DNA from: an uncultured Veillonella sp.
Lineage (GTDB): Bacteria; Bacillota; Negativicutes; Veillonellales; Veillonellaceae
DNA: 64,000 bases
Reading direction: 5' to 3'
NCBI RefSeq assembly: GCF_934230905.1
Contig: NZ_CAKQFJ010000004.1
Location: forward strand, 1 to 64,000
Shown: one piece after another, positions 35,709-44,800 of the stretch
How the letters are laid out: each line of letters opens with the position of its first letter
How positions within the stretch are numbered: the first letter of the stretch is position 1
Made by a program: the position numbers and the translations under genes
Notes under the pieces: generated by a model
What the model was told of the DNA's origin: nothing
What the model saw: the letters and a program-made list of their open reading frames with translations, nothing else
The model's database searches: none

Positions 35709-36695
35709 TTAAATAGTTACTGTTGCTAGTATAACGCCTAAAACAGCTAGCACCGCTCCACCAAACCAAAAACGATTAACCACAGTTTGTTCAGTCCAAC
35801 CAGACAATTCAAAGTGATGATGAATTGGACTCATCTTAAAAACTCGAACACCACGGGTTTTAAAAGAAATTACTTGAATAATAACAGACAAAGCTTCCAT
35901 TACAAAAATACCACCAATCACAACTAGTAATAATTCTGTTTTAGTCAAAATAGCCATACCTGCAAAAGCACCACCAAGTGCCAAAGAACCTGTATCTCCC
36001 ATAAAAACTTTTGCCGGATTGATATTGAATACCAAAAATCCCAAACATACAGCAGTTACAATTGCTCCATAGTAAGCTACACTTTCAGCGGCAACAGAGC
36101 TTTCAGTAGAATATATCATTAAACCAATTACAGAAAAAGCAATCGATGCTACGGCAGATGTACCAGATGCTAAACCATCAAGGCCATCAGTTAAATTCAC
36201 GGCATTTGTAGCACCTACAATGATCAAAAACGCCAAAACATAATAAGCAAAACCCAATTGAACATGTGCATCTACAACAGGAATCCATAATGTTGTAGGA
36301 ATAACCATAATTTCAGTAATAAAATAGCAGAATATCGCAGCTAGGATAAATTGACCCAACAATTTTTGCTTTGCTGTTAAGCCAAGATTACGTTTTTTAA
36401 CGGCTTTAACAAAGTCATCAAAAAAACCAAGCAAACAATGTCCAAGTGTAAGAAATAATAACATACCTGTAGCCACATTCCATGGTGCAAAAATAGCCAC
36501 GCCAATTGTAAGTGCGACCATCATAAATGCTCCACCCATTGTTGGTGTTCCAGCCTTAGCTTGATGGCTTTCAGGGCCTTCCTCACGTATACTTTGTTGA
36601 GCATGCAACGATTTAAGCATAGGAATACCTATCTTGCCCAATACTAATGTAATTACAAATGTCACTATAAATGCTAATAGAATGTGGTAAATCAT
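35709..36695 (-). CDS. mraY: Phospho-MurNAc-pentapeptide transferase (328 aa)
   Basis: Integral membrane enzyme making lipid I on undecaprenyl phosphate; ten predicted helices. Catalytic motifs: the aspartates in LGFFDDFVKAVKKRNLGL, NAVNLTDGLDGLASG, and GDTGSLALGG, plus the C-terminal SPIHHHFELSGW of the MraY family. The N-terminal TPTMGG is present. It lies between murF (60 bp) and murD. Confidence 0.97.
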   Translation of the reverse strand: MIYHILLAFIVTFVITLVLGKIGIPMLKSLHAQQSIREEGPESHQAKAGTPTMGGAFMMVALTIGVAIFAPWNVATGMLLFLTLGHCLLGFFDDFVKAVKKRNLGLTAKQKLLGQFILAAIFCYFITEIMVIPTTLWIPVVDAHVQLGFAYYVLAFLIIVGATNAVNLTDGLDGLASGTSAVASIAFSVIGLMIYSTESSVAAESVAYYGAIVTAVCLGFLVFNINPAKVFMGDTGSLALGGAFAGMAILTKTELLLVVIGGIFVMEALSVIIQVISFKTRGVRVFKMSPIHHHFELSGWTEQTVVNRFWFGGAVLAVLGVILATVTI

Positions 36696-36755
36696 ATTAC
36701 TCCCCTATTCTCTAATAACGGCCAATACGGCTAGATGAATCTAGCCGTTATAACC

Positions 36756-38114
36756 TCATTCACGTTCTTTTAATTCCTCTACTACACGTTCCATTCGAAG
36801 ACCTCTGGAACCTTTTACCAAAATAACATCACCTTTTTCACGAATATCATTATAGGCATTTGCCATTTCAAGATGACTATTACAACGATGAACTTCTACG
36901 CCTGCTAATTTCGCTTCTTTAGCAATAAACCCAGCTGCTTCTCCAAAGGTAAATACAACGCTATAACCTTCTTCAGCTAATAGCCTTCCAACTTGGCGAT
37001 GACCTTCCTCTGTGAAATCACCTAATTCAAGCATATCGCCGAGCATAGCAATCTTACGTTTACCTTCTAATTGCCCCAATGCTTTGATAGACTCACTCAT
37101 AGAAGAAGGATTTGCATTATACGCATCATTAAGAATAACAATATCTTCAAAAGCTACAATTTCTTGACGCATAGGTGTACCTGTAAAGTCACTAAGGCCT
37201 TTTTTTATTTTACTAGATTTAACACCTAATACTCGCCCTGTAGCGATAGCAGCTAACGCATCATACACATTATGTTCGCCTATCATAGGTAAAAATACAT
37301 CAAATACTTCATCATAGCATTTACATGTAAACTTAATGCCATCCTTTTTATAGCGTAAATGACTACCTATGACTGTAGCATTGCTATATATACCATAGGT
37401 AACAGTTTTTCCTTTTGCAATAGAACTCATAGACTTTACAAAATGGTCGTCTTCATTTAGAATTGCCACACTTTCGGGGCCTAAACATTTAATCAATTCA
37501 CCCTTTGCTTGTGCAATAGCTTCTTGAGATCCTAGTAATTCAATATGACTAGTTCCTACATTTGTAATAATACCAATAGTTGGTTCTGCAATGAGAGCTA
37601 ACTCTTCGATTTGACCTAATCCACGCATCCCCATTTCTACGACACAGGCTTCGTGTTCTGGTGAAAGTTGCAATAATGTTTTAGGTAAACCGATTTCATT
37701 ATTAAAATTCTTTTCTGTTTTTAACACATTAAGCTCTGTGCTAAGAACAGCGGCCACCATTTCTTTTGTTGTTGTCTTCCCTGATGACCCCGTAATAGCT
37801 ACAACAGGAATTTGAAAACGTCGTCTGTGAAAGTTTGCTAAGTCTTGGTACGCCTTTAGCGTATTCTCCACTTCAATGCAGATGATGCCCTCTACACTGC
37901 GTCCTTTTTCAACAATTGCTGCCGTTGCCCCTTTTTCAATGGCCGTCTTAATAAAGTCATGGCCATCAAATGTATCGCCTCGCAAAGCTACAAATACATA
38001 TCCAGCCTTAATCGTGCGAGTATCAGTAGATATATCTTTAAATTGTAAACTTACATCGCCCTTACATGTGCCACTAGTAGCATCAATTATTTCTTGTAAT
38101 GTAAATTCTGCCAT
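36756..38114 (-). CDS. murF: UDP-MurNAc-tripeptide D-Ala-D-Ala ligase (452 aa)
   Basis: Adds the D-Ala-D-Ala dipeptide. ATP loop AITGSSGKTTTKEMV, NFNNEIGLPKTLL, NVGTSHIELLGS, and LNDAYNANPSSM are MurF signatures. ATG at 38114 has AAGGAG seven bases upstream and starts two bases after the murE stop; an in-frame codon at 38174 lies within murE and is rejected. The product uses D-Ala-D-Ala from Ddl encoded downstream. Confidence 0.96.
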   Translation of the reverse strand: MAEFTLQEIIDATSGTCKGDVSLQFKDISTDTRTIKAGYVFVALRGDTFDGHDFIKTAIEKGATAAIVEKGRSVEGIICIEVENTLKAYQDLANFHRRRFQIPVVAITGSSGKTTTKEMVAAVLSTELNVLKTEKNFNNEIGLPKTLLQLSPEHEACVVEMGMRGLGQIEELALIAEPTIGIITNVGTSHIELLGSQEAIAQAKGELIKCLGPESVAILNEDDHFVKSMSSIAKGKTVTYGIYSNATVIGSHLRYKKDGIKFTCKCYDEVFDVFLPMIGEHNVYDALAAIATGRVLGVKSSKIKKGLSDFTGTPMRQEIVAFEDIVILNDAYNANPSSMSESIKALGQLEGKRKIAMLGDMLELGDFTEEGHRQVGRLLAEEGYSVVFTFGEAAGFIAKEAKLAGVEVHRCNSHLEMANAYNDIREKGDVILVKGSRGLRMERVVEELKERE

Positions 38115-38115
38115 A

Positions 38116-39600
38116 TTAGATCTCCTTAAGAGCTTTTCGAGCCTCTTCTCGGTCATCAAAATGAATTGTTTCATTTTTTAGTATTTGATAATTTTCATGA
38201 CCCTTACCAGCAATAATAACAATATCACCGGCTTTTGCATCATGAATTGCATGATTAATTGCCTCTCTACGGTCGACAATCACCTCATAAGAAGTACCAT
38301 CACGAAGCGCTTCTTTTACCCCTGCTTCAACATCTTTCACGATTTGTATCGGATCTTCGGTACGCGGATTATCAGATGTTACATAAATTTTATCCCCGTA
38401 CTCTGCAGCAATACGCCCCATAATTGGTCGTTTTGTAGCATCCCGATCACCACCACAACCAAATACAAGTATGATACGGTTTTCTTTAATCGCTTTTGCC
38501 GTTTTTAAAATATTTTCTAAACCATCCGGTGTATGGGCATAGTCAACAACAACAGCAAAATCTTGACCTGCCTCAATTAATTCAAAACGTCCAGGAACGG
38601 AACTAAAAGTTTTTAATGCCGTATCAATCGCTTTCATGGAGATACCTTCTTGTAAACAAGCTCCAATAGCGGCCAATGTATTATACACATTAAATAAGCC
38701 AGTTGTATTCATCGATACAGGATAGCTTTCACCATTATAGGTCACAGTATACTGACTCATTTTAGTAGACATATGAACATCCGATGCATTTAATGTACCC
38801 TTACCTAAGGTACTATAGGTAATTGTTGATACCGTAGTTTTTTCTATAACACGGTGACCATAAGTATCATCAATATTGATAACTGCACCCTTATTAGCTT
38901 TAACTTGATCAGGTGCACTAACTTGTTCAAATAGTTTACATTTAGCAGCCAAATAGTTTTCAAATGTTTTGTGGAAATCCAAGTGATCTTGAGTCAAATT
39001 CGTAAATACTGCCGTATCAAATTCAACACCACTAACACGGCCGAGTGCCAACGCATGAGAAGACACTTCCATCACACAGTATTCCACATTTTCTTGAACC
39101 ATTTGATGCAAAATATGCTGTAAATCAACAACATCTGGTGTCGTATTATGAATTGGGTAACTAGTATCACCAATCATAATATGGACCGTACCAATTACGC
39201 CCACCTTAAAGCCTTGTGCTTTAAGAATATGACGAATCATATGTGTCGTGGTCGTCTTACCATTTGTTCCCGTAACACCAACCATGCGCATGCGATTAGC
39301 TGGGTAATCAAAGAAATATGGCACACACGCCATCATAGCTTGACGTGTATCAGTAACGGTAATCACACATACACCATTAGATACAGTTACAGGCTTCGAA
39401 ACAATTACCGCAACAGCGCCAGCAGCAATCGCTTTATCAATATAATTATGACCATCAACTGTAGCCCCATCAAGAGCAATAAATAAACTATTAGGTTTTA
39501 CCGTTCTAGAATCAGCTGTAATATCTTGAATAGATACATTTTGATTTCCTTCTATTTTTTGTACATTTATTGTACTAATAATATCTTTTAAGGTTTTCAT
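38116..39600 (-). CDS. murE: UDP-MurNAc-dipeptide meso-DAP ligase (494 aa)
   Basis: Adds the third stem-peptide residue. ATP loop GVTGTNGKTTTTHMI, TTPDVVDLQHIL, LTQDHLDFHKTFENY, and VVDYAHTPDGLEN are seen. The substrate-determining motif is DNPRTEDP: Asn-Pro-Arg after Asp indicates meso-diaminopimelate rather than lysine, which fits a Gram-negative type wall. GAGGAG lies eight bases before ATG. In most clusters a pbpB/ftsI gene sits between ftsL and murE; here only a 58-bp gap with a hairpin. Confidence 0.97.
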   Translation of the reverse strand: MKTLKDIISTINVQKIEGNQNVSIQDITADSRTVKPNSLFIALDGATVDGHNYIDKAIAAGAVAVIVSKPVTVSNGVCVITVTDTRQAMMACVPYFFDYPANRMRMVGVTGTNGKTTTTHMIRHILKAQGFKVGVIGTVHIMIGDTSYPIHNTTPDVVDLQHILHQMVQENVEYCVMEVSSHALALGRVSGVEFDTAVFTNLTQDHLDFHKTFENYLAAKCKLFEQVSAPDQVKANKGAVINIDDTYGHRVIEKTTVSTITYSTLGKGTLNASDVHMSTKMSQYTVTYNGESYPVSMNTTGLFNVYNTLAAIGACLQEGISMKAIDTALKTFSSVPGRFELIEAGQDFAVVVDYAHTPDGLENILKTAKAIKENRIILVFGCGGDRDATKRPIMGRIAAEYGDKIYVTSDNPRTEDPIQIVKDVEAGVKEALRDGTSYEVIVDRREAINHAIHDAKAGDIVIIAGKGHENYQILKNETIHFDDREEARKALKEI

Positions 39601-39628
39601 ACCATATTCTCCTCTATATACGCAAATT

Positions 39629-39652
39629 AAAGCAGCCCATAAGAGCTGCTTT
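39629..39652 (-). terminator. Hairpin between ftsL and murE
   Basis: 8-bp stem AAAGCAGC / GCTGCTTT with an 8-nt loop, then TTTAATTTG on the minus strand. It may act as a partial terminator or processing site within the division cluster, reducing murE expression relative to ftsL, or mark a deletion scar where ftsI usually lies. Confidence 0.5.
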
Positions 39653-39658
39653 TGCCTG

Positions 39659-40063
39659 TTAATCTATAATTTGCTGTTTCGATTGTACATTGCGTTCTGA
39701 AGTCGTACTTTTAGTGCTATACACAAAAGAATCAGGCAAAACCATCCCCAATTGTTCTTCCGCAATTTTTTGAATGCGTACTGGAGATTTTAAAGATGCC
39801 ACCTCTACATCAAGTGTATCATTATCCTTTGCTAATTGTACTACAGTTTGTTGTGTTTTAACTACCTCATAGCCTAATTTTGTTGTATATGCATTCATAG
39901 CCATTATAATCATCAAAAAACCAGCAAGAATTGCTATCCCTTGAATAATTTGTTTCATTAACGGACTAATATCAAAAACAACACTAGCTTTCGCCTTTTT
40001 TGCTTGTACACCTATCAACACATCACGTTTAACTTGGCCCACAACAGCCTTTCTCGCTAACAT
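39659..40063 (-). CDS. ftsL: FtsL-like division protein (134 aa)
   Basis: Small bitopic protein: basic cytoplasmic N-terminus, one transmembrane segment at about residues 46-66 (IIQGIAILAGFLMIIMAM), then a leucine/valine heptad coiled coil (VVKTQQTVVQLAKDNDTLDVEVASL) and RIQKIAEEQLGMVLPD, typical of FtsL. Position directly after rsmH is diagnostic. ATG at 40063 with AAGGGG eight bases upstream replaces a TTG at 40081. Confidence 0.85.
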   Translation of the reverse strand: MLARKAVVGQVKRDVLIGVQAKKAKASVVFDISPLMKQIIQGIAILAGFLMIIMAMNAYTTKLGYEVVKTQQTVVQLAKDNDTLDVEVASLKSPVRIQKIAEEQLGMVLPDSFVYSTKSTTSERNVQSKQQIID

Positions 40064-40083
40064 TAAAATAACCCCTTCCAATA

Positions 40084-41016
40084 CTACAATTTAATCCCTA
40101 CTCTAAGTTTTGCACTCCTAGAACGAGGATTTGATTCTACTTCCCCTGCACTAGGCTCAATCGCCTTATTTTTAGCCTTAATAATAGCCTTATGATGACA
40201 CACACAAACTGGTAATTCAGGTGGACATATACAAGATGTACTTAGCTCTTTAAAAGTTTGTTTTGTGATGCGGTCCTCTAAGGAATGGAATGTAATGACA
40301 CCAATTCTCCCCTTTGGCTTCAACATACTCACAGCATCTACAAAACTATCATGCAAAATAGCAAGTTCTCGATTTACTTCAATGCGTATTGCTTGAAATG
40401 TACGTTTTGCAGGATGTGGACCATCTTGTCTCGCTTTTGCCGGTATAGCTTTCTTTATAATTGACACCAATTCACCAGTAGTGGTAATTCTCTTCTCATT
40501 ACGGGCAGTCACGATAAATTCAACAATACGTTTAGCCCATCGTTCTTCACCGTAATCGCGAATAATTTGTAACAATGTATCAGGTTTATATTCGTTTACG
40601 ACGATTTCTGCAGTGATAGGTGCCTCTTTATTCATACGCATATCGAGAGGTCCATCATTCATATATGAAAAACCGCGTTCAGGAGTGTCTAATTGGTAGC
40701 TAGAAACCCCCAAGTCAAATATAAATCCATCTACTTTATAAATACCATGCTCTTCTAAAGCACATTTTAAATTCGAAAAATTTGTAGGTATTGTCATAAC
40801 ATGACAAGTTAAATCAGATAAACGCTGTCTTGCTACAGCTAACGCATCTTCATCTTGATCTAAACCAATAATCATACCTTTTGAACTCAATCGTTCACCA
40901 ACGGCATGAGCATGGCCCGCACCCCCTAAGGTGCAATCCACATATATACCATCAGGATTGGTAACAACAGAATCTACCGTTTCATTCAACAGCACACTGA
41001 CATGATTAAATTCCAC
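40084..41016 (-). CDS. rsmH: 16S rRNA (cytosine-1402 N4) methyltransferase (310 aa)
   Basis: SAM-dependent enzyme (formerly MraW) acting in the decoding centre of the 30S subunit. N-terminal HVSVLLNETVDSV, DCTLGGAGHA, GLDQDEDALA, FDLGVSSYQLDTPERGFSY and RVFQ-like KRTFQAIRIEVNRE, and a Cys-rich segment CICPPELPVCVC. Start GTG with AGGAGG five bases upstream. It follows mraZ by 9 bp, the universal mraZ-rsmH pair. Confidence 0.97.
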   Translation of the reverse strand: MEFNHVSVLLNETVDSVVTNPDGIYVDCTLGGAGHAHAVGERLSSKGMIIGLDQDEDALAVARQRLSDLTCHVMTIPTNFSNLKCALEEHGIYKVDGFIFDLGVSSYQLDTPERGFSYMNDGPLDMRMNKEAPITAEIVVNEYKPDTLLQIIRDYGEERWAKRIVEFIVTARNEKRITTTGELVSIIKKAIPAKARQDGPHPAKRTFQAIRIEVNRELAILHDSFVDAVSMLKPKGRIGVITFHSLEDRITKQTFKELSTSCICPPELPVCVCHHKAIIKAKNKAIEPSAGEVESNPRSRSAKLRVGIKL

Positions 41017-41025
41017 GATAGCCTC

Positions 41026-41457
41026 CTACAATACAATACCCTCTAATCCTTCGGCTAAGGACTCTACACTGTCAGCCACTTCCGCATCATATGCATCAAA
41101 GCGTTCGCGACTCCAAATTTCAACCTTATCCCCAGTACCAATAATAACCGCATCTTTTTGTAGCTCAGCATGCTCTCGAAGGGCACTTGGCACCAAAATG
41201 CGGCCTTGTTTATCAAATTCAAGTTCTGCAGCACTACCAAAATAAAAGCGTTTAATAGCACGAGCATTTGCTTTATTTGACGGTAATGATTGTAACGTTT
41301 TTGAAAGTTGTTCCCAACTTTCAGCAGTATAAATAGCGATGCAATTATCTAAACCTTTTGAAAGTACGCAATGATCACCTAGTTGTTCACGTATTTTAGC
41401 TGGTATAATCAACCGCCCTTTTGCATCTATAGTGTGATTATATTCACCCATGAACAT
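41026..41457 (-). CDS. mraZ: MraZ, regulator of the division cluster (143 aa)
   Basis: Two SpoVT/AbrB-like repeats: N-terminal GEYNHTIDAKGRLIIPAKIRE and a second copy at about residue 85 (AAELEFDKQGRILVPSALREHA). MraZ forms a ring that binds tandem GTGG- or TGGG-containing boxes before its own gene and represses the cluster; such repeats are seen upstream here. First gene of the mraZ-ftsZ operon. ATG at 41457 is used; a second ATG lies two codons on. Confidence 0.96.
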   Translation of the reverse strand: MFMGEYNHTIDAKGRLIIPAKIREQLGDHCVLSKGLDNCIAIYTAESWEQLSKTLQSLPSNKANARAIKRFYFGSAAELEFDKQGRILVPSALREHAELQKDAVIIGTGDKVEIWSRERFDAYDAEVADSVESLAEGLEGIVL

Positions 41458-41487
41458 CTAAAATCACCGCCTTACAATCCCTATTCA

Positions 41488-41521
41488 CCACTATATGGTA
41501 AATTTTACCACAATCCCCCAC
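41488..41521 (-). promoter_or_regulatory. Proximal MraZ-box group
   Basis: On the minus strand GTGG starts at 41521, 41511 and 41491, i.e. on a 10-bp grid, 31-64 bp before the mraZ ATG. A 15-bp palindrome TGGTAAAATTTACCA lies in it (41496-41510). Regular 10-bp spacing is what an MraZ ring needs to contact successive helical turns. Confidence 0.65.
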
Positions 41522-41526
41522 CTGAT

Positions 41527-41554
41527 ACAATAAATAAAACATAAAAAATGACAA
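41527..41554 (-). promoter_or_regulatory. Candidate mraZ promoter
   Basis: Minus-strand TTGTCA (41554-41549), 16-bp spacer, TATTGT (41532-41527). Weak -10. The start of transcription would fall in the proximal GTGG group, so MraZ binding would block it. Confidence 0.4.
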
Positions 41555-41665
41555 AATCATGAATTTTTCTTCATCTTCCACTATTTTTCATCATTTTTCT
41601 TTAATTTTCACAAATATATGTTCGTGTTTATATAGTTGTTTTAATAATCCTTCGCCATATATGTA

Positions 41666-41699
41666 CCACTATCCACCACTAGTTATACACATTCACCAC
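41666..41699 (-). promoter_or_regulatory. Distal MraZ-box-like group
   Basis: Minus-strand GTGG starts at 41699, 41679 and 41669, again on a 10-bp grid, about 210-240 bp before mraZ and just past the terminator of the adhesin gene. One TTATACACA that resembles a DnaA box (41683-41691) is contained in it. The rest of 41458-41731 is AT-rich without a gene. Confidence 0.5.
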
Positions 41700-41731
41700 C
41701 TGATGTAAGTTTCAGAAACAACGAAAAAGAA

Positions 41732-41761
41732 AACCGCGTAGTATGAATGCACTACGCGGTT
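41732..41761 (-). terminator. Terminator of the trimeric autotransporter gene
   Basis: 11-bp perfect stem AACCGCGTAGT / ACTACGCGGTT with an 8-nt loop and TTCTTTTTC after it on the minus strand, 51 bp after the stop. Confidence 0.88.
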
Positions 41762-41812
41762 ATACATACCTTAGGTAAACAGGTATTCGTCGTTTACCTA
41801 TTGGGAGGTACC

Positions 41813-44800
41813 CTATTTAGTTGTTTTTTTAGCTGCTTGAGGGTTAGCTGCCAATACTTTTTCAAGCACTTGTTTAATTTCTTTATTTTGTGCTTCTAAG
41901 TTAGCAACTTTATCTTCAAGAACTTTTACAGTTGCAGGAGATGCAGGTTTGGAAGGTGCTGTAGGAGCAGAACCGATACCAATAGTTACACCAGCATTTG
42001 CCATTACACCATTGTCACCATCATACGCTGCACCAGCATGAATTAACAAATCAGGATTTGCATAATGAGCAACACCCAATGCAGTTGCTGTTTTACCTTT
42101 GTATGTACCTACAGCAGCCATGATTTGAGCTTTTTGGCCTTCATGATATTCAATAGGTTTCAATGCTGCCAATGCGGCTGCAGATGCACCTACAGTTTTA
42201 ACTTCACGTTCTACACTACTAATGCGACGAGAGTTATCTTGAATTTGTGCGGTATGTTGTTCAATAGTTTCATGATCTTGAAGCGTTACTGCACTTGCAC
42301 GCAAGCTGTAATTTGCAGCTTCAGCTAATGTACTAATATCTTCAGTATTCTTGTTAACTTGTAAGCCCATTACATTGATACGTTCATTGTTTTCCAATGC
42401 AATCGCGCCAACAGCTTTAGTTAATTTAGTATTGTCATTAACTTGATTTGTTACAGTAGCAATACTTTGAGTATTTGTATTAACTTGTTTAGATACATCT
42501 GTTACACGGTTATTAACAGCATTAATATTAGTAGCATTTGCTTTCACAGATTCAGTAATACCAACAATAGCATTTGCATTAGTTGTTACACGGCTATCAA
42601 TGTTTTTAATATTTTCTGTATTCACGCTAATATTTTTAGCATTTACATTAATATTATTGATATTCGTATTAACTTGATTGGATACTGTAGCAATGTTAGT
42701 AGTATTTGCTGTTACTTGGTTATTTACTTTTGTAATATTGTTTGTATTTTCAATAACGGATGCATTGATAGTCGCAATATTATTAGTATTTTTATTAACT
42801 TGAGCAGATACATTATTAATTGCTGTAGTATGTTCATCAACCTTGTTGATTACTTTTTGTACTGTTACGTTAGTATTTTGAATTGCTTGTGCATTTTGTT
42901 TGATAGCAGCTTTGTTAATATTGATATTTTCAGTATTATGTTTAATCTTATCAGTATTAACTTCTACTTGGCTTTGAACATTTTTAATGCGTTCTTCGTT
43001 AGCATTAGCTTTGATAGTATTTGCACTAACTTGTTCTTTCACCTTGGATACATCAGCACTTACATTTTGCAAGTCTTTAATTGCTTGTGTATTTTTGCCA
43101 ACTTGATCTTTTAAGCCAGATACATCTGTTTGGATGCCGTTGATAATCTTAATATTATTTTCAACTTTTGCATTCACATTTGTTACATCGGCTTTAATAT
43201 TTGTTACATCAGATTTAATGTTCGTTACATCATTCTTCACATTAGTTACATCAGACTTGATATTTGTAACTTGTGCATTAATGTTCTTCACATCATTCTT
43301 AATATCTGTAACATTGTTATTCACAATATTAATCTTCGCATCAACTTTTGCATTAATGTTTGTAATATCATTCTTCACGATAGTTACATCAGCTTTGATA
43401 TTGTTAACATTCTTTTCAACGTTTACTACATTAGCTTTAATATTGTTAATGTTAGAAGTGTTGTTTTGAATATTTACAGTATTAGCATTGATTACACTAT
43501 TTTGAGCTTTAATGTTGTTTGTAATGTTTTCAACTTTCTTTTCAACATTAACAATTGTAGTGTTGCCTTTACCTACTTGACCTTTCAAGGATTCAATAGC
43601 TTTCGCATTAGAATCAACTTTGCCATTCAAGTTACCAATAGCTGCTACATTTGCATCGATACGAGTGGAGTTAGCATTTACCTTAGCAGAAACATTTGCA
43701 ATGTTTGCTGTGTTACCTGCTACTTGTTTAGATACACTAGCAATAGCTGTTGTATTATTAGTTACATCAGTGCGAATTGCTTTAATATCTGCTGCATTCA
43801 CATCAACTTTACTATTAATATTAGCTACATTATTTTGAATAGCTGTAATAGATTTGCTATTGTTTTCAATAGCTTTTGCATTAGCATCAACTTTTACATT
43901 TACATTGTTGATCTTACTATCAATCTTCGTATTGTTTTCTACAATCTTCGCATCGATATTTTTATCAACCTTGTTAATAATAGTTGTGTTGTTGTTATTA
44001 ATAGCAGTTTCAATGTTCTTGTTGATTACTGTGTTGTTATTAGAAATTGCGGTATTGATATCGTTTCTAATCACAGTGTTGTTTGCTTCAATCTTAGTAT
44101 TGATTGTATTTTCTACATTTGTGATAGTTGTACCAATTTTACCATTCAATTTCTTGATAGCATCTTCATTAGCAGTAATACGTGTAGAGTTATCTACAAT
44201 ATTATCTTGCAAGTAATCCAAACGTTGATCATGGCGATCTACGCGTGCTTTAAGGCCAGATACATCGCCTTTCACACCATCAATCTTAACATTTACTTCA
44301 CCAATCTTAGTATTAACTGTGTTGTTGATTTGTTTATTATTTTCATTGATTTTTACATCAATATTCTTATCAACCTTGTTAAGAATTGTGGTATTGTTTG
44401 CATCAATCTTAGTATCGATAGACTTATTAATAACTACATTATTTTCATTAATTTTGTTAGTAATAGTATTTTCGATATTTGTAATTTGAGTACCAATATG
44501 GCCTTTCAAATCATTGATCGCTTTTGTATTAGCATTAATATCAGTGCGGTTAGCTGCAATGTTTGTAGCATTAACTTTTACACCATCTTCTACAACACTA
44601 ATGCGTGTAGAGTTATCTGCAATATTATCTTGTAAGTAATCTAAACGTTGGTCATGACGATCTACACGATCTTTAAGACCTGCTACATCACCTTTAACAC
44701 CATCCACTTTAACATTTACGTTATTAATAGCTGTTGTATTATTTGCAATATTAGTTGTATTAGCATCGACTTTTACATTCGTTGCATCAATACGTTTGCT

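Noticed and set aside
41683..41691. DnaA box TTATACACA, possible replication origin
   Set aside because: Single box, no dnaA/dnaN/gyrB or clustered boxes near; it falls inside the GTGG repeat group.
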